Assembly (NCBI GenBank): GCA_002501485.1
Contig: DLTS01000002.1
Coordinates: forward strand, 2,285 to 16,166
DNA from: Acidimicrobiaceae bacterium UBA7830
GTDB lineage: Bacteria; Actinomycetota; Acidimicrobiia; Acidimicrobiales; Ilumatobacteraceae
Length of the DNA: 13,882 nt
Direction of reading: 5' to 3'
The notes beneath the pieces are model-generated. The model worked only from the letters and a program-made list of their open reading frames with translations. It had not been told where the DNA came from and did no database searches. Below, piece after piece: positions 1 to 6,497 of this stretch. The translations under genes were made by a program, and so were the position numbers. Position 1 is the first letter of the stretch, and each line of letters starts with the position of its first letter.

Positions 1-597
1 CACCCCGCCGGGAGCCGCAAACGACGGATCGGTATGTAGCGGGTTGCGGTCACCTGACAGACGGTAAACAAACGCCTGATCAGGGGCGGTGGTGTAACTC
101 ACCGTATGGTCAGGGTCTCGCTGAGGGGGTTCGTTCACAGGCCCCGAAGGCCCACGATCACCACCCCAACCGCCGGCCCCGCGGATGAATGCCGACGATG
201 TCAATGTGCACAGCACCCCATCGACATCGGTCAGAGTCGTTTCTGACACCACAACAGCCGCTTTCCCTTTGTCGTACATAGCGACGATCTCACTCTGCAT
301 CGTCGCCGAGCCCGACGTCGGCAACGCTCGAGCGGGCGTCACCGCTTGTTGGCCGTGAACGAGTAGCGCAGGGTCGAACTCGCCGACAGCTCTCATCGGC
401 GAGCCTTTACCCCACCCGAGAACGACCGGAAATGTTGGAAAGACCTGCTGGACAACGTCAGCTGTGTTTTCTGTGGTGAAGGCCAGTTCATCAGCGCCGG
501 CGCCGATGCCGACCGCGTAGAGGAGGCAATCTTTTGAATCCCATGAGAGGTCGACCGGGTCGCCTTTTGTCCCAACTGCAGATGGATCGAGTGGCAT
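1..597 (-). CDS. MaoC-family (R)-specific enoyl-CoA hydratase 2, C-terminus cut by left edge
   Basis: Probable (R)-specific 2-enoyl-CoA hydratase, which adds water to trans-2-enoyl-CoA to give (3R)-hydroxyacyl-CoA in the cytoplasm. I translated 199 codons from the ATG at 597 with no stop before the left edge. The N-terminal half (about residues 1-135) looks like the degenerate first hot-dog domain of the two-domain family. Residues 178-188 carry the hydratase 2 signature YRLSGDRNPLH, with the expected catalytic Asp183 and His188. The ATG lies 1 bp after the stop of the upstream dehydrogenase, and an AGGAAGGG Shine-Dalgarno sequence sits 7 nt before it inside that gene's tail, so the two are co-translated. 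Full-length relatives run to roughly 280-290 residues, so about a third is missing here. The next-step enzyme next door supports the assignment. Chain-length or steroid-side-chain preference cannot be told. Confidence 0.88.
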   Translation of the reverse strand, partial: MPLDPSAVGTKGDPVDLSWDSKDCLLYAVGIGAGADELAFTTENTADVVQQVFPTFPVVLGWGKGSPMRAVGEFDPALLVHGQQAVTPARALPTSGSATMQSEIVAMYDKGKAAVVVSETTLTDVDGVLCTLTSSAFIRGAGGWGGDRGPSGPVNEPPQRDPDHTVSYTTAPDQAFVYRLSGDRNPLHTDPSFAAPGGV

Positions 598-598
598 A

Positions 599-1525
599 TC
601 AGTTCCCTTCCTGTGGTTGCGGAGGACCTCCGGCAACACCGTTCATTCCTGAATTTTTCCGAGCGGTGGAGAGCAGAGTCTCAACGAGCGGCCCGAGCGC
701 TTCCGGATCGTCGATGGGTGATACCGACGGACCACGCACCCAGCCTTCTGCTACCGCCAAGAATTCACCTGACGCCTCAAATACGCGACCCGTCACCCCA
801 CTTGACTCCTCCGAGGCCAACCAGGTTGCGATCGGAGCGATCCAACGTGGCGACCGAAGGTCGGCCTCTTCGGGTGTTTCGGGTGCGGGACCGAGGTTTT
901 CCGTCATTCGAGTTAGTGCGACCGGGGCAACTGCGTTAACGGTCACTCCATATCGCTCCATCTCAAGAGCAGAAATGACCGTAAACGCTGCGATGCCTGC
1001 CTTCGCCGCCCCGTAATTGGTCTGGCCAGGGTTGCCGTAGATACCCGACACCGAAGACGTGTTAATGATTCGGCCGCTGACCGCATCACCCGCCTTTGAA
1101 CGATCCCGCCAATAACCGCACGCATGCTTTGCCGGCGCAAATGTGCCCTTCAAATGCACATTGATGACCGCATCCCACTCGCCTTCTGTCATGTTGACAA
1201 GCATGCGATCTCGAAGAATTCCTGCGTTGTTAACGACTGCGTGCAAGTTACCGAAGGTGTCAACCGCTTGGGCAATCATTCTCCCTGCACCATCGAAGTC
1301 GGCGACATTGTCGCCGTTCACAACGGCTTCGCCACCCATCGCGATGATCTCATCGACAACAGACTGTGCTGGAGTGAGTTCGCCACCGGTACCGTCGACC
1401 GCTCCACCGAGATCATTCACCACGACCTTTGCTCCTTGACGGGCGAGGCTCAGAGCGTGCTCACGCCCGATCCCTCGACCAGCCCCCGTCACAATCGCTA
1501 CTCGTCCTTCACAAAGCCGTGCCAT
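599..1525 (-). CDS. SDR-family 3-hydroxyacyl-CoA dehydrogenase (MFE-2 type)
   Basis: Short-chain dehydrogenase of 308 residues, most like the dehydrogenase module of peroxisomal multifunctional enzyme type 2, which oxidises (3R)-hydroxyacyl-CoA to 3-ketoacyl-CoA. The cofactor motif TGAGRGIG is at residues 13-20. Asp38 at the end of the second strand favours NAD over NADP. NNAG is at 99-102, the catalytic Ser is probably 158, and YxxxK is Tyr171-Lys175. The insert before the catalytic Ser (GYWRDRSKAG) and the extra C-terminal 50-60 residues fit the MFE-2-like subgroup rather than FabG. The ATG at 1525 has a GGAGGG ribosome site just upstream, and a TAATCT box at 1584-1579 predicts a leader of about 47 nt. 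The gene is first in an operon with the hydratase downstream. FabG or steroid dehydrogenase activity is possible, but the hydratase partner argues for acyl-CoA oxidation. Confidence 0.88.
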   Translation of the reverse strand: MARLCEGRVAIVTGAGRGIGREHALSLARQGAKVVVNDLGGAVDGTGGELTPAQSVVDEIIAMGGEAVVNGDNVADFDGAGRMIAQAVDTFGNLHAVVNNAGILRDRMLVNMTEGEWDAVINVHLKGTFAPAKHACGYWRDRSKAGDAVSGRIINTSSVSGIYGNPGQTNYGAAKAGIAAFTVISALEMERYGVTVNAVAPVALTRMTENLGPAPETPEEADLRSPRWIAPIATWLASEESSGVTGRVFEASGEFLAVAEGWVRGPSVSPIDDPEALGPLVETLLSTARKNSGMNGVAGGPPQPQEGN

Positions 1526-1578
1526 GTTCCCTCCGATAATCGACGGGCAATCGAGCCCGTGCAGTTGCTCACCCGATC

Positions 1579-1584
1579 AGATTA
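1579..1584 (-). promoter_or_regulatory. Predicted -10 box of the SDR-hydratase operon
   Basis: The minus strand reads CTCTAATCT here, with TAATCT as a good -10 hexamer. Transcription would start near 1572 and leave a leader of about 47 nt carrying the GGAGGG ribosome site. The same nine bases recur in mirror orientation at the divergent promoter (1668-1676). I see no convincing -35. Confidence 0.45.
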
Positions 1585-1597
1585 GAGCGCATGACCT

Positions 1598-1660
1598 ATC
1601 AACATCGGAGGCGGAGAACCTGCGTTCCATATGTTTGGAGAACGAATCAACACCGAAGGC
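1598..1660 (+). repeat. Pair of 15-bp direct repeats upstream of the reductase promoter
   Basis: ATCAACATCGGAGGC (1598-1612) and ATCAACACCGAAGGC (1646-1660) differ at two positions and start 48 bp apart. A shorter GGAGAAC pair lies between them (1613-1619, 1638-1644). The second copy falls where the -35 region of the reductase promoter should be and the first about 50 bp further up, so they could bind a regulator. They are too short to exclude chance. Confidence 0.35.
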
Positions 1661-1670
1661 AGATCGCCTC

Positions 1671-1676
1671 TAATCT
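1671..1676 (+). promoter_or_regulatory. Predicted -10 box, leaderless start of the reductase
   Basis: TAATCT is followed by exactly 7 nt and then GTG at 1684. This is the spacing expected when the transcript begins at the start codon. No Shine-Dalgarno sequence is seen before this GTG. Confidence 0.55.
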
Positions 1677-1683
1677 CACCGGT

Positions 1684-2901
1684 GTGTCAAACACTGTGCC
1701 TCTGAAGGTTGACGTGCTCGTCGTCGGTGGAGGCCCTGCCGGTTCTGCAGCAGCCATTTCGCTCGCCCGAGCCGGCAGATCGGTCACTATCGTCGACAAG
1801 GCGTCCTTCCCACGAGATAAGTGCTGCGGTGATGGTCTCACGACTCTTGCGCTGCGAGAGCTTGAACATCTCGGAGTACCAACCGATGACATCACCTCAT
1901 TTACCGAAATCGGCGGCGCCCGTCTTCGTTCCCCCGCCGGCAGAGAATTCACCGTTCCCTTGCCAACGACGGGCACCTACGCCGCTGTCGCCCGTCGACT
2001 CGACCTCGATGCCACATTGCTTGGATTCGCTGAACGCGAAGGGGTGCAAGTTCTCCAAGGTGTCAGCGTGATCGGGGCATCGCGAGAGGGAGACGTGGTC
2101 ACCGTTGATCTCGATGGCCTCGGGCCAGTCACGCCATCGTTTGTTGTCGCCGCCGACGGCATGTGGAGCACGGTTCGCCGCGAACTCGGGCTCACTCCGG
2201 AGGGCTACCGAGGTGAGTGGCATGCATTCCGTCAATACGGCCAAGGTGCTACAGGATCAGCGCGCAACGAACTCATCGTTTGGTTCGAGCGCGATTTGCT
2301 GCCGGGCTACGCATGGTCATTCCCCCTCGGCAACGGCGAAGTCAACATCGGATTCGGCATGCCTCGCGGCGAAATCCTCTCGGGGAAGAACATGGCGCAC
2401 ATTTGGCGCGACCTTCTCGAGCGGCCGCACATCCGAGAAGCGCTCGGTGACGACTGCACCCTCATCGATCGCCATACCGCCTGGCCAATTCCAGCCCGGG
2501 TCGGCGAGTTACCGTTGATTTCAGGCTCGGTAATGTTTACTGGTGACGCCGCTGCGGCGACTGATGTGATGACCGGAGAAGGCATCGGTCAAGCGCTGCT
2601 CACCGGACGTCTCGCAGCCGAGTCGATTCTCAACGGAGGATCGACGACCGCAGTCACAGAACGTTACGAGCGCTCTGTTCGACAAGAACTTGTTGCTGAC
2701 CATCGAATGTCAGTCCGGCTTGGCAAAATTCTTGCCTCGCAACGTGGAGCAGAAACAGCGCTCACGATCGTTGCGAAAAGCGGCCGATGGGGGCGCCGAA
2801 ACTTTGCTCGTTGGATGTTTGAAGACGAGCCACGAGCAATTGCGGTCACTCCGCGACGCTGGCATCGCTCTATGTTCAAGCGTCCAGGCGCGTACGCCTA
2901 G
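1684..2901 (+). CDS. Geranylgeranyl reductase family FAD-dependent oxidoreductase (MenJ-like candidate)
   Basis: FAD-dependent isoprenoid double-bond reductase of 405 residues, the usual family length. An N-terminal Rossmann motif VGGGPAG (14-20) is followed by Asp38, which binds the FAD ribose. KCCGDG at 46-51 matches the family motif after the first helix. ADG at about 157-159 and the FAD-contacting Gly287-Asp288 followed by TGEGIG complete the fold. In actinobacteria such enzymes partly saturate the menaquinone side chain (MenJ), while archaeal relatives saturate membrane lipids; I infer the menaquinone role. No prenyl or quinone gene is adjacent. A frame open from an ATG at 1591 would add 31 arginine-rich residues unlike the family. 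I choose GTG 1684 because it begins 9 residues before the flavin strand and follows TAATCT by 7 nt. GTG 1696 is the alternative. Confidence 0.85.
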   Translation: MSNTVPLKVDVLVVGGGPAGSAAAISLARAGRSVTIVDKASFPRDKCCGDGLTTLALRELEHLGVPTDDITSFTEIGGARLRSPAGREFTVPLPTTGTYAAVARRLDLDATLLGFAEREGVQVLQGVSVIGASREGDVVTVDLDGLGPVTPSFVVAADGMWSTVRRELGLTPEGYRGEWHAFRQYGQGATGSARNELIVWFERDLLPGYAWSFPLGNGEVNIGFGMPRGEILSGKNMAHIWRDLLERPHIREALGDDCTLIDRHTAWPIPARVGELPLISGSVMFTGDAAAATDVMTGEGIGQALLTGRLAAESILNGGSTTAVTERYERSVRQELVADHRMSVRLGKILASQRGAETALTIVAKSGRWGRRNFARWMFEDEPRAIAVTPRRWHRSMFKRPGAYA

Positions 2902-2923
2902 CGCAATTCAGTCGAATTTTGCG
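2902..2923. terminator. Possible bidirectional terminator hairpin between convergent genes
   Basis: CGCAATTC and GAATTTTGCG can pair around an AGTC loop with a 2-nt bulge. The hairpin fills the 26-bp gap between the stop of the reductase and the stop of the crotonase. The stem is weak and has no long U-tract, so it is tentative. Confidence 0.25.
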
Positions 2924-2927
2924 ATTG

Positions 2928-3758
2928 TCACGCCTCTGACCGGATGACGTCGATTCCTGACGGATCAACCAACATGCCGTGCAGGCGAAAATTGTGGTTG
3001 TGGCCGACTTGGTGTAACCCAAACGCTGACTGGATAGCGGTGTACATTCCCATTGCGTCCAAGGTGTGGTTGACACTTTGCTTCGCAAGATTGAGACCAA
3101 ACATTGGGCGCTTCGCAATATGAGAGGCCAACTCCAAAGTGGTGTCCTCAAGTTCGTCACGTGGGACCACCCTGGACACCATCCCTGCACGATGGGCCTC
3201 GTCAGCAGTGATTGCGCGTCCGGTGAAGAGCATGTCTTTCGCAAGTCGAGCTCCGACCTCGAACGGGTGGGTGAAGTACTCGTGGCCATTCACTCCGAAC
3301 GCGACGACTGGGTCGGAAAATGATGCGTCTTCAGCACAGACGATGAGGTCCATCGGCCAGACGAGCATCAGTCCTCCAGCAATGACCTTGCCTTGCACCT
3401 GCGCAATCGTCGGCTTTGGAAGGTTTCTCCAGCGCCAACACAGACCGATGTACATCTCCACCTCTGTTGCCATGTAACCCTCGGCACCCGGGGCGTCAAA
3501 ATTACGCCATGTGCCAATTGCGTCGACATCATCCATCGAGGTTCCCGCAGCAAGATCGTGGCCTGATGAGAAGTGCTTTCCGTCTGCTGCTAGCACTATC
3601 ACGCGAACTTCAGGGTCATTGGCCGCCTGGTCGAAGGCCTCATTGATTTCACTCAGCATGGTGTAGTCCTGGGCGTTTGCCTTCTCCGGGCGAGCGAGCG
3701 TGATTCTCGCTACCCGTTCGACCGGGATGTCGTAACGAATTGTTGTCCAATTGCTCAT
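2928..3758 (-). CDS. Crotonase-superfamily (enoyl-CoA hydratase/isomerase) protein lacking both catalytic glutamates
   Basis: Crotonase-fold acyl-CoA enzyme of 276 residues. Conserved features are VARITLARPEKAN (16-28), the CoA/oxyanion segment FSSGHDL (63-69), VQGKVIAGG (121-129) and the helix ending in LFTG (177-180). Aligned to rat mitochondrial hydratase, the positions of Glu144 and Glu164 are Met131 and Val151, so ordinary hydration is unlikely. A Glu160 flanked by His159 and His164 could contribute a different active site. The true reaction (isomerase, ring hydrolase, decarboxylase or thioesterase-like) is not readable. I take ATG 3758 rather than the ATG at 3809: the extra 17 residues resemble nothing, and a -10 at 3817-3812 would start RNA near 3805, inside the longer frame. 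The gene is divergent from the flavin oxidoreductase. The ribosome site GGGAG is unusually close to the ATG. Confidence 0.8.
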   Translation of the reverse strand: MSNWTTIRYDIPVERVARITLARPEKANAQDYTMLSEINEAFDQAANDPEVRVIVLAADGKHFSSGHDLAAGTSMDDVDAIGTWRNFDAPGAEGYMATEVEMYIGLCWRWRNLPKPTIAQVQGKVIAGGLMLVWPMDLIVCAEDASFSDPVVAFGVNGHEYFTHPFEVGARLAKDMLFTGRAITADEAHRAGMVSRVVPRDELEDTTLELASHIAKRPMFGLNLAKQSVNHTLDAMGMYTAIQSAFGLHQVGHNHNFRLHGMLVDPSGIDVIRSEA

Positions 3759-3810
3759 AGCTCCCGATTCTTGACGATCACCGCCTGAAACAGAGAGGCG
3801 AAGGATCATC

Positions 3811-3817
3811 TACAGTA
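3811..3817. promoter_or_regulatory. Symmetric -10 element shared by divergent promoters
   Basis: TACAGTA reads TACAGT on the plus strand and TACTGT on the minus strand. The plus hexamer is 7 nt before the ATG at 3824 and predicts a leaderless mRNA for the flavin oxidoreductase. The minus hexamer predicts a start near 3805 and a leader of about 47 nt for the crotonase. No clear -35 is visible for either direction. Confidence 0.5.
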
Positions 3818-3823
3818 GGTGTC

Positions 3824-4978
3824 ATGCGTACGGGAATTTTTCTCTTCGGTGGGGTCGAAATGGACGACGCTGGTGCGGGGCTGCCAGCACCAACCGATCG
3901 CCGCTATGACAACGCTGCGGTGTGGAACGCCACCGAACGAATCCTCGACATGGGAGTGCTCGCCGACGACTTGGGTTTTGACTCGTTCTGGCTTACCGAG
4001 CACCACTTCCAGTATGAGGGCTATGAGATCATCCCCAATGGACTTCTCACGGGAGCGATTCTTGCTGAACGCACCGAACGAATCCGCATTGGCATGGCAT
4101 TCAACATCGTTCCCCAATGGCACCCTCTGAAACTGGCCGAGGATTTCGCAACCCTCCATAACATTTCAGGTGGACGAGGAATTCTTGGAGTTGGCCGAGG
4201 TACGGTCCCACGAGAGGCCGAGACCCTCGGCACGAAAATCGGCAGTTTCGATAATCCGGATGCAAAAGTTGCCGATGATCTCAACCGGGCAATGTTTGAC
4301 GAGGCGATGCAGGTCATTCACCTCGCGATGAATAATGAGTCATTTTCTTTTCACGGCGACGTCTTTGACTTTCCACCTGCTGGCATTCCAGATCGCGGGG
4401 GCTTCGTTGAAGAACTCAGCCTCGTTCCACGTCCGCTGTACCCCTACGAAACGTGGCAGGCCATCACATCTCCGCCAACGCTCGATCAAGTCGCAACATC
4501 TGGTTGGGGTGGCGTGTTTTGGAATAACCACCACTCCTTCACTCGCGCGCGTTGGGAGCACTTTGCAGAGACTTATGCATCGATCCACGGCGGAGATCTA
4601 CCCCAAGGTGAGAAGAGGGCGCTCGTGTTGTGCACCTGTGTTAGTGACTCCCGAGAAGAAGCGATCGCATCGGTGCGACCCGGCCATGATGAGTTTTGGA
4701 AATTTCTTGGTCCTTACGGATGGTCTAAGGGTTACATGGGTGATGATGGAAAGCCGTCTCCTCCGGGCCTCATCCCCACCCTCGAAGATTCAATGGACCG
4801 ACAGCGGACATGGGCGGTCGGCACCGCAGAGGACGTTGCGGAAACAATCGGCATGTACAAAGAAGAGCTCGGGCTTGAGAACCTCATCATCTTCCCTGCG
4901 ATGCCGGGTGACTCGTACGACAAAGTCGACGACCAGCTCCACCGTCTTGCCGAAGACGTCATGCCAAAAGTCTCATAA
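3824..4978 (+). CDS. LLM-class (bacterial luciferase-like) flavin-dependent oxidoreductase
   Basis: Luciferase-like TIM-barrel monooxygenase of 384 residues, a normal length for the family. These enzymes use reduced FMN or F420 supplied by another protein to oxidise or reduce organic substrates. The typical segment DSFWLTEHHF is at residues 53-62, followed by a strand and loop (RIRIGMAFNIVPQWHPLKLAED) and the GRGILGVGRG phosphate-binding turn, and near the C-terminus the family's W(A/V)VGTAEDVAE helix. No signal peptide or membrane segment is present. The ATG follows TACAGT by 7 nt and has no ribosome site. The next gene on the same strand begins 36 bp downstream with its own -10. The neighbours suggest a catabolic monooxygenase step. 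FMN versus F420 cannot be decided from sequence, although F420 use is common in actinobacteria. Confidence 0.85.
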   Translation: MRTGIFLFGGVEMDDAGAGLPAPTDRRYDNAAVWNATERILDMGVLADDLGFDSFWLTEHHFQYEGYEIIPNGLLTGAILAERTERIRIGMAFNIVPQWHPLKLAEDFATLHNISGGRGILGVGRGTVPREAETLGTKIGSFDNPDAKVADDLNRAMFDEAMQVIHLAMNNESFSFHGDVFDFPPAGIPDRGGFVEELSLVPRPLYPYETWQAITSPPTLDQVATSGWGGVFWNNHHSFTRARWEHFAETYASIHGGDLPQGEKRALVLCTCVSDSREEAIASVRPGHDEFWKFLGPYGWSKGYMGDDGKPSPPGLIPTLEDSMDRQRTWAVGTAEDVAETIGMYKEELGLENLIIFPAMPGDSYDKVDDQLHRLAEDVMPKVS

Positions 4979-5001
4979 CGTAATACGCTGGTAGACGCGC
5001 C

Positions 5002-5007
5002 TACGGT
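5002..5007 (+). promoter_or_regulatory. Predicted -10 box, leaderless start of the CMD-family gene
   Basis: TACGGT is followed by 7 nt and ATG at 5015. A GTG in the same frame at 5006 overlaps this box and would have no ribosome site, so the spacing favours the ATG. Transcription from the upstream gene could also read through. Confidence 0.45.
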
Positions 5008-5014
5008 GTCGGAT

Positions 5015-5620
5015 ATGACAGATACTCGACGGGTTGGGCACCTTCCAGCTCTCACAGAAGCAGATCTCAACGAGTCTCAAACCCAACTGTGGAAGGACAT
5101 CACCGAAGGGCCGCGGGGTGCCGCACCGTGGATGGTCCAAGATGGTGCGCTTACCGGGCCATTTAATGCTTGGCTGCAGATTCCACACATCGGTCGAGCA
5201 TTTGCCGCTGCCGGTGAACAACTTCGATTTTCCTCCAGCCTTGATGCCATCACCCGCGAGTTAGTCATTCTCACCGTTGGAGCGCATTGGAAAAGTGAAT
5301 TTGAGTTTTGGGCTCATGCAGGGATCGCCCGAAGCGCTGGAATGCCTGAAGAACTGATGGCAGCCATCGGGTCGGGCTCGGAACCTGCTGTTCGGTCGGC
5401 AACGACTGATGCGTCTCATGGACAGATTTTCTCGGCGGTCTCTGCGCTGGTAAAGCATGGCAGTATTCCAGAAAAAGAGCTGTCTCGACTTGTCGACACC
5501 GTTGGTGAGCAGACCGCTGTCGAGATCGTTGCACTCGCTGGCTATTACACCCTTGTCTCATTCACGTTGAATACGTTTGCGGTTCCTCTTCCTGACGGTG
5601 AGCACACACGGTTCACGTGA
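5015..5620 (+). CDS. Carboxymuconolactone decarboxylase (CMD/AhpD-fold) family protein
   Basis: All-helical AhpD-fold protein of 201 residues. The hallmark helix is present: ELVILTVGAHWKSEFEFWAH, followed by AGIARSAGMPEE, giving the ExxxWxxHxxxAxxxG pattern of the family. The CxxC pair of true AhpD peroxidases is absent, so this is closer to gamma-carboxymuconolactone decarboxylases and their many relatives of unknown reaction. The second half (SALVKHGSIPEKELSRLVDTVG) repeats the helical plan. It is a soluble protein with no signal. I choose ATG 5015 over GTG 5006 for its position behind TACGGT. It lies between a flavin monooxygenase and an aldolase on the same strand, which fits a ring-degradation or decarboxylation step, but that role is inferred from context only. 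Confidence 0.78.
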   Translation: MTDTRRVGHLPALTEADLNESQTQLWKDITEGPRGAAPWMVQDGALTGPFNAWLQIPHIGRAFAAAGEQLRFSSSLDAITRELVILTVGAHWKSEFEFWAHAGIARSAGMPEELMAAIGSGSEPAVRSATTDASHGQIFSAVSALVKHGSIPEKELSRLVDTVGEQTAVEIVALAGYYTLVSFTLNTFAVPLPDGEHTRFT

Positions 5621-5689
5621 AGGCAACGCACCTAATCGACTCTCGATGTAGCTCTCTTCCCGAATACCCTCACGACAAAGCCTGATGAC

Positions 5690-5695
5690 AAGGAG
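5690..5695 (+). promoter_or_regulatory. Ribosome binding site that fixes the aldolase start
   Basis: AAGGAG lies 7 nt before GTG 5703. An in-frame ATG at 5685 overlaps the site and has no ribosome signal of its own, so GTG 5703 is preferred. A TACCCT hexamer at 5665-5670 could give a leader of about 26 nt, but this is weak. Confidence 0.6.
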
Positions 5696-5702
5696 CGGCG
5701 AC

Positions 5703-6497
5703 GTGACACAACGAGACACACTGCGAAGCAAGTGGGATCGAGATGAAGAAACTTTGGGCGCATGGACATTCATTCCTTCACCAGTGACCGCCGAATCCTG
5801 TGCTCGAGCCGGATTTGACTACGTGTGCATTGACACTCAGCACGGGGCGATCGGGTACGACTCTGTAGTGCCAATGATTCAAGCAATTGAAATCGGCGGT
5901 GGCGTCCCTATTGCGCGAGTGCCTTGGAATGAACCCGGCATTATCGGCAAGATGCTTGATGCAGGATGCCACGGCGTCATCATTCCGATGGTGAATACAG
6001 CTGAGGAGGCCCGAGCGGCTGTTCGAGCAGCTCGCTATGCCCCGCTCGGCAGTCGAAGCTGGGGGCCTGCAGTATCCGCTCCACGCCACGATGATTATCG
6101 CGTATGGGCAGACAATTACATCGCCGTCATCCCAATGATCGAAACAGTCGAAGCCCTCAACAATGTTGACGAAATTCTCAGCGTCGACGGAGTCGACGCT
6201 GCATACGTTGGTCCCGCAGATCTTGCAATCAGTCTTGGGCTTGACGCAGCAGGGAACGACGGAACACCCGTATTTGATAATGCCCTTGCAACGGTTGTTG
6301 AGGCATGTGCTCTACACGGAGTGACGCCAGGAATTCATGCAACGTCAGATCTTGCAGCCCTTCGCCGACGTCAAGGCTTCAAGATGATCACTGTATCCAC
6401 CGATCTTCCAACGTTGAGAAGCGCTCTTTCTAATGAGCTTAACGAGGCCCGGTCAGTCGAAGCGCCTCCTGAGAAGGGTGGTTCAGCCCCCTACTGA
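5703..6497 (+). CDS. HpcH/HpaI-family class II aldolase
   Basis: Metal-dependent aldolase or citrate-lyase-like TIM barrel of 264 residues, which reversibly cleaves 4-hydroxy-2-oxo acids to pyruvate and an aldehyde in the best-known members. Active-site residues are visible: His47 in CIDTQHG, Arg72 in IARVPWN, the metal ligand Glu147 in IPMIETVE, and Asp173 in VGPADLAISLG. The phosphate/carboxylate-binding stretch CHGVIIPMVNTAEEA is at about 89-103. The start is GTG 5703, with AAGGAG at 5690-5695. The last 15 bp overlap the 3' end of the convergent desaturase gene. It lies 82 bp behind the CMD-family gene and may be its operon partner. The substrate (4-hydroxy-2-oxoheptanedioate, 2-keto-3-deoxy sugar acid or other) cannot be read. 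Confidence 0.88.
   Translation: MTQRDTLRSKWDRDEETLGAWTFIPSPVTAESCARAGFDYVCIDTQHGAIGYDSVVPMIQAIEIGGGVPIARVPWNEPGIIGKMLDAGCHGVIIPMVNTAEEARAAVRAARYAPLGSRSWGPAVSAPRHDDYRVWADNYIAVIPMIETVEALNNVDEILSVDGVDAAYVGPADLAISLGLDAAGNDGTPVFDNALATVVEACALHGVTPGIHATSDLAALRRRQGFKMITVSTDLPTLRSALSNELNEARSVEAPPEKGGSAPY

Noticed and set aside
393..575. 60-residue minus-strand open frame in the hydratase region
   Set aside because: It is out of frame with the hydratase, whose 199 codons read cleanly from 597 to the edge with the full signature motif.
534..1016. 160-residue plus-strand open frame opposite the SDR gene
   Set aside because: It is antisense to a confidently assigned dehydrogenase, has low-complexity Ser/Pro/Arg composition and no recognisable family.
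1591..1683. 31-residue N-terminal extension of the reductase
   Set aside because: Arginine-rich, absent from the family, and it would include the predicted promoter; GTG 1684 has leaderless spacing.
3759..3809. 17-residue N-terminal extension of the crotonase
   Set aside because: The predicted transcription start is near 3805, the extra residues match nothing, and the family begins shortly before the first conserved strand.
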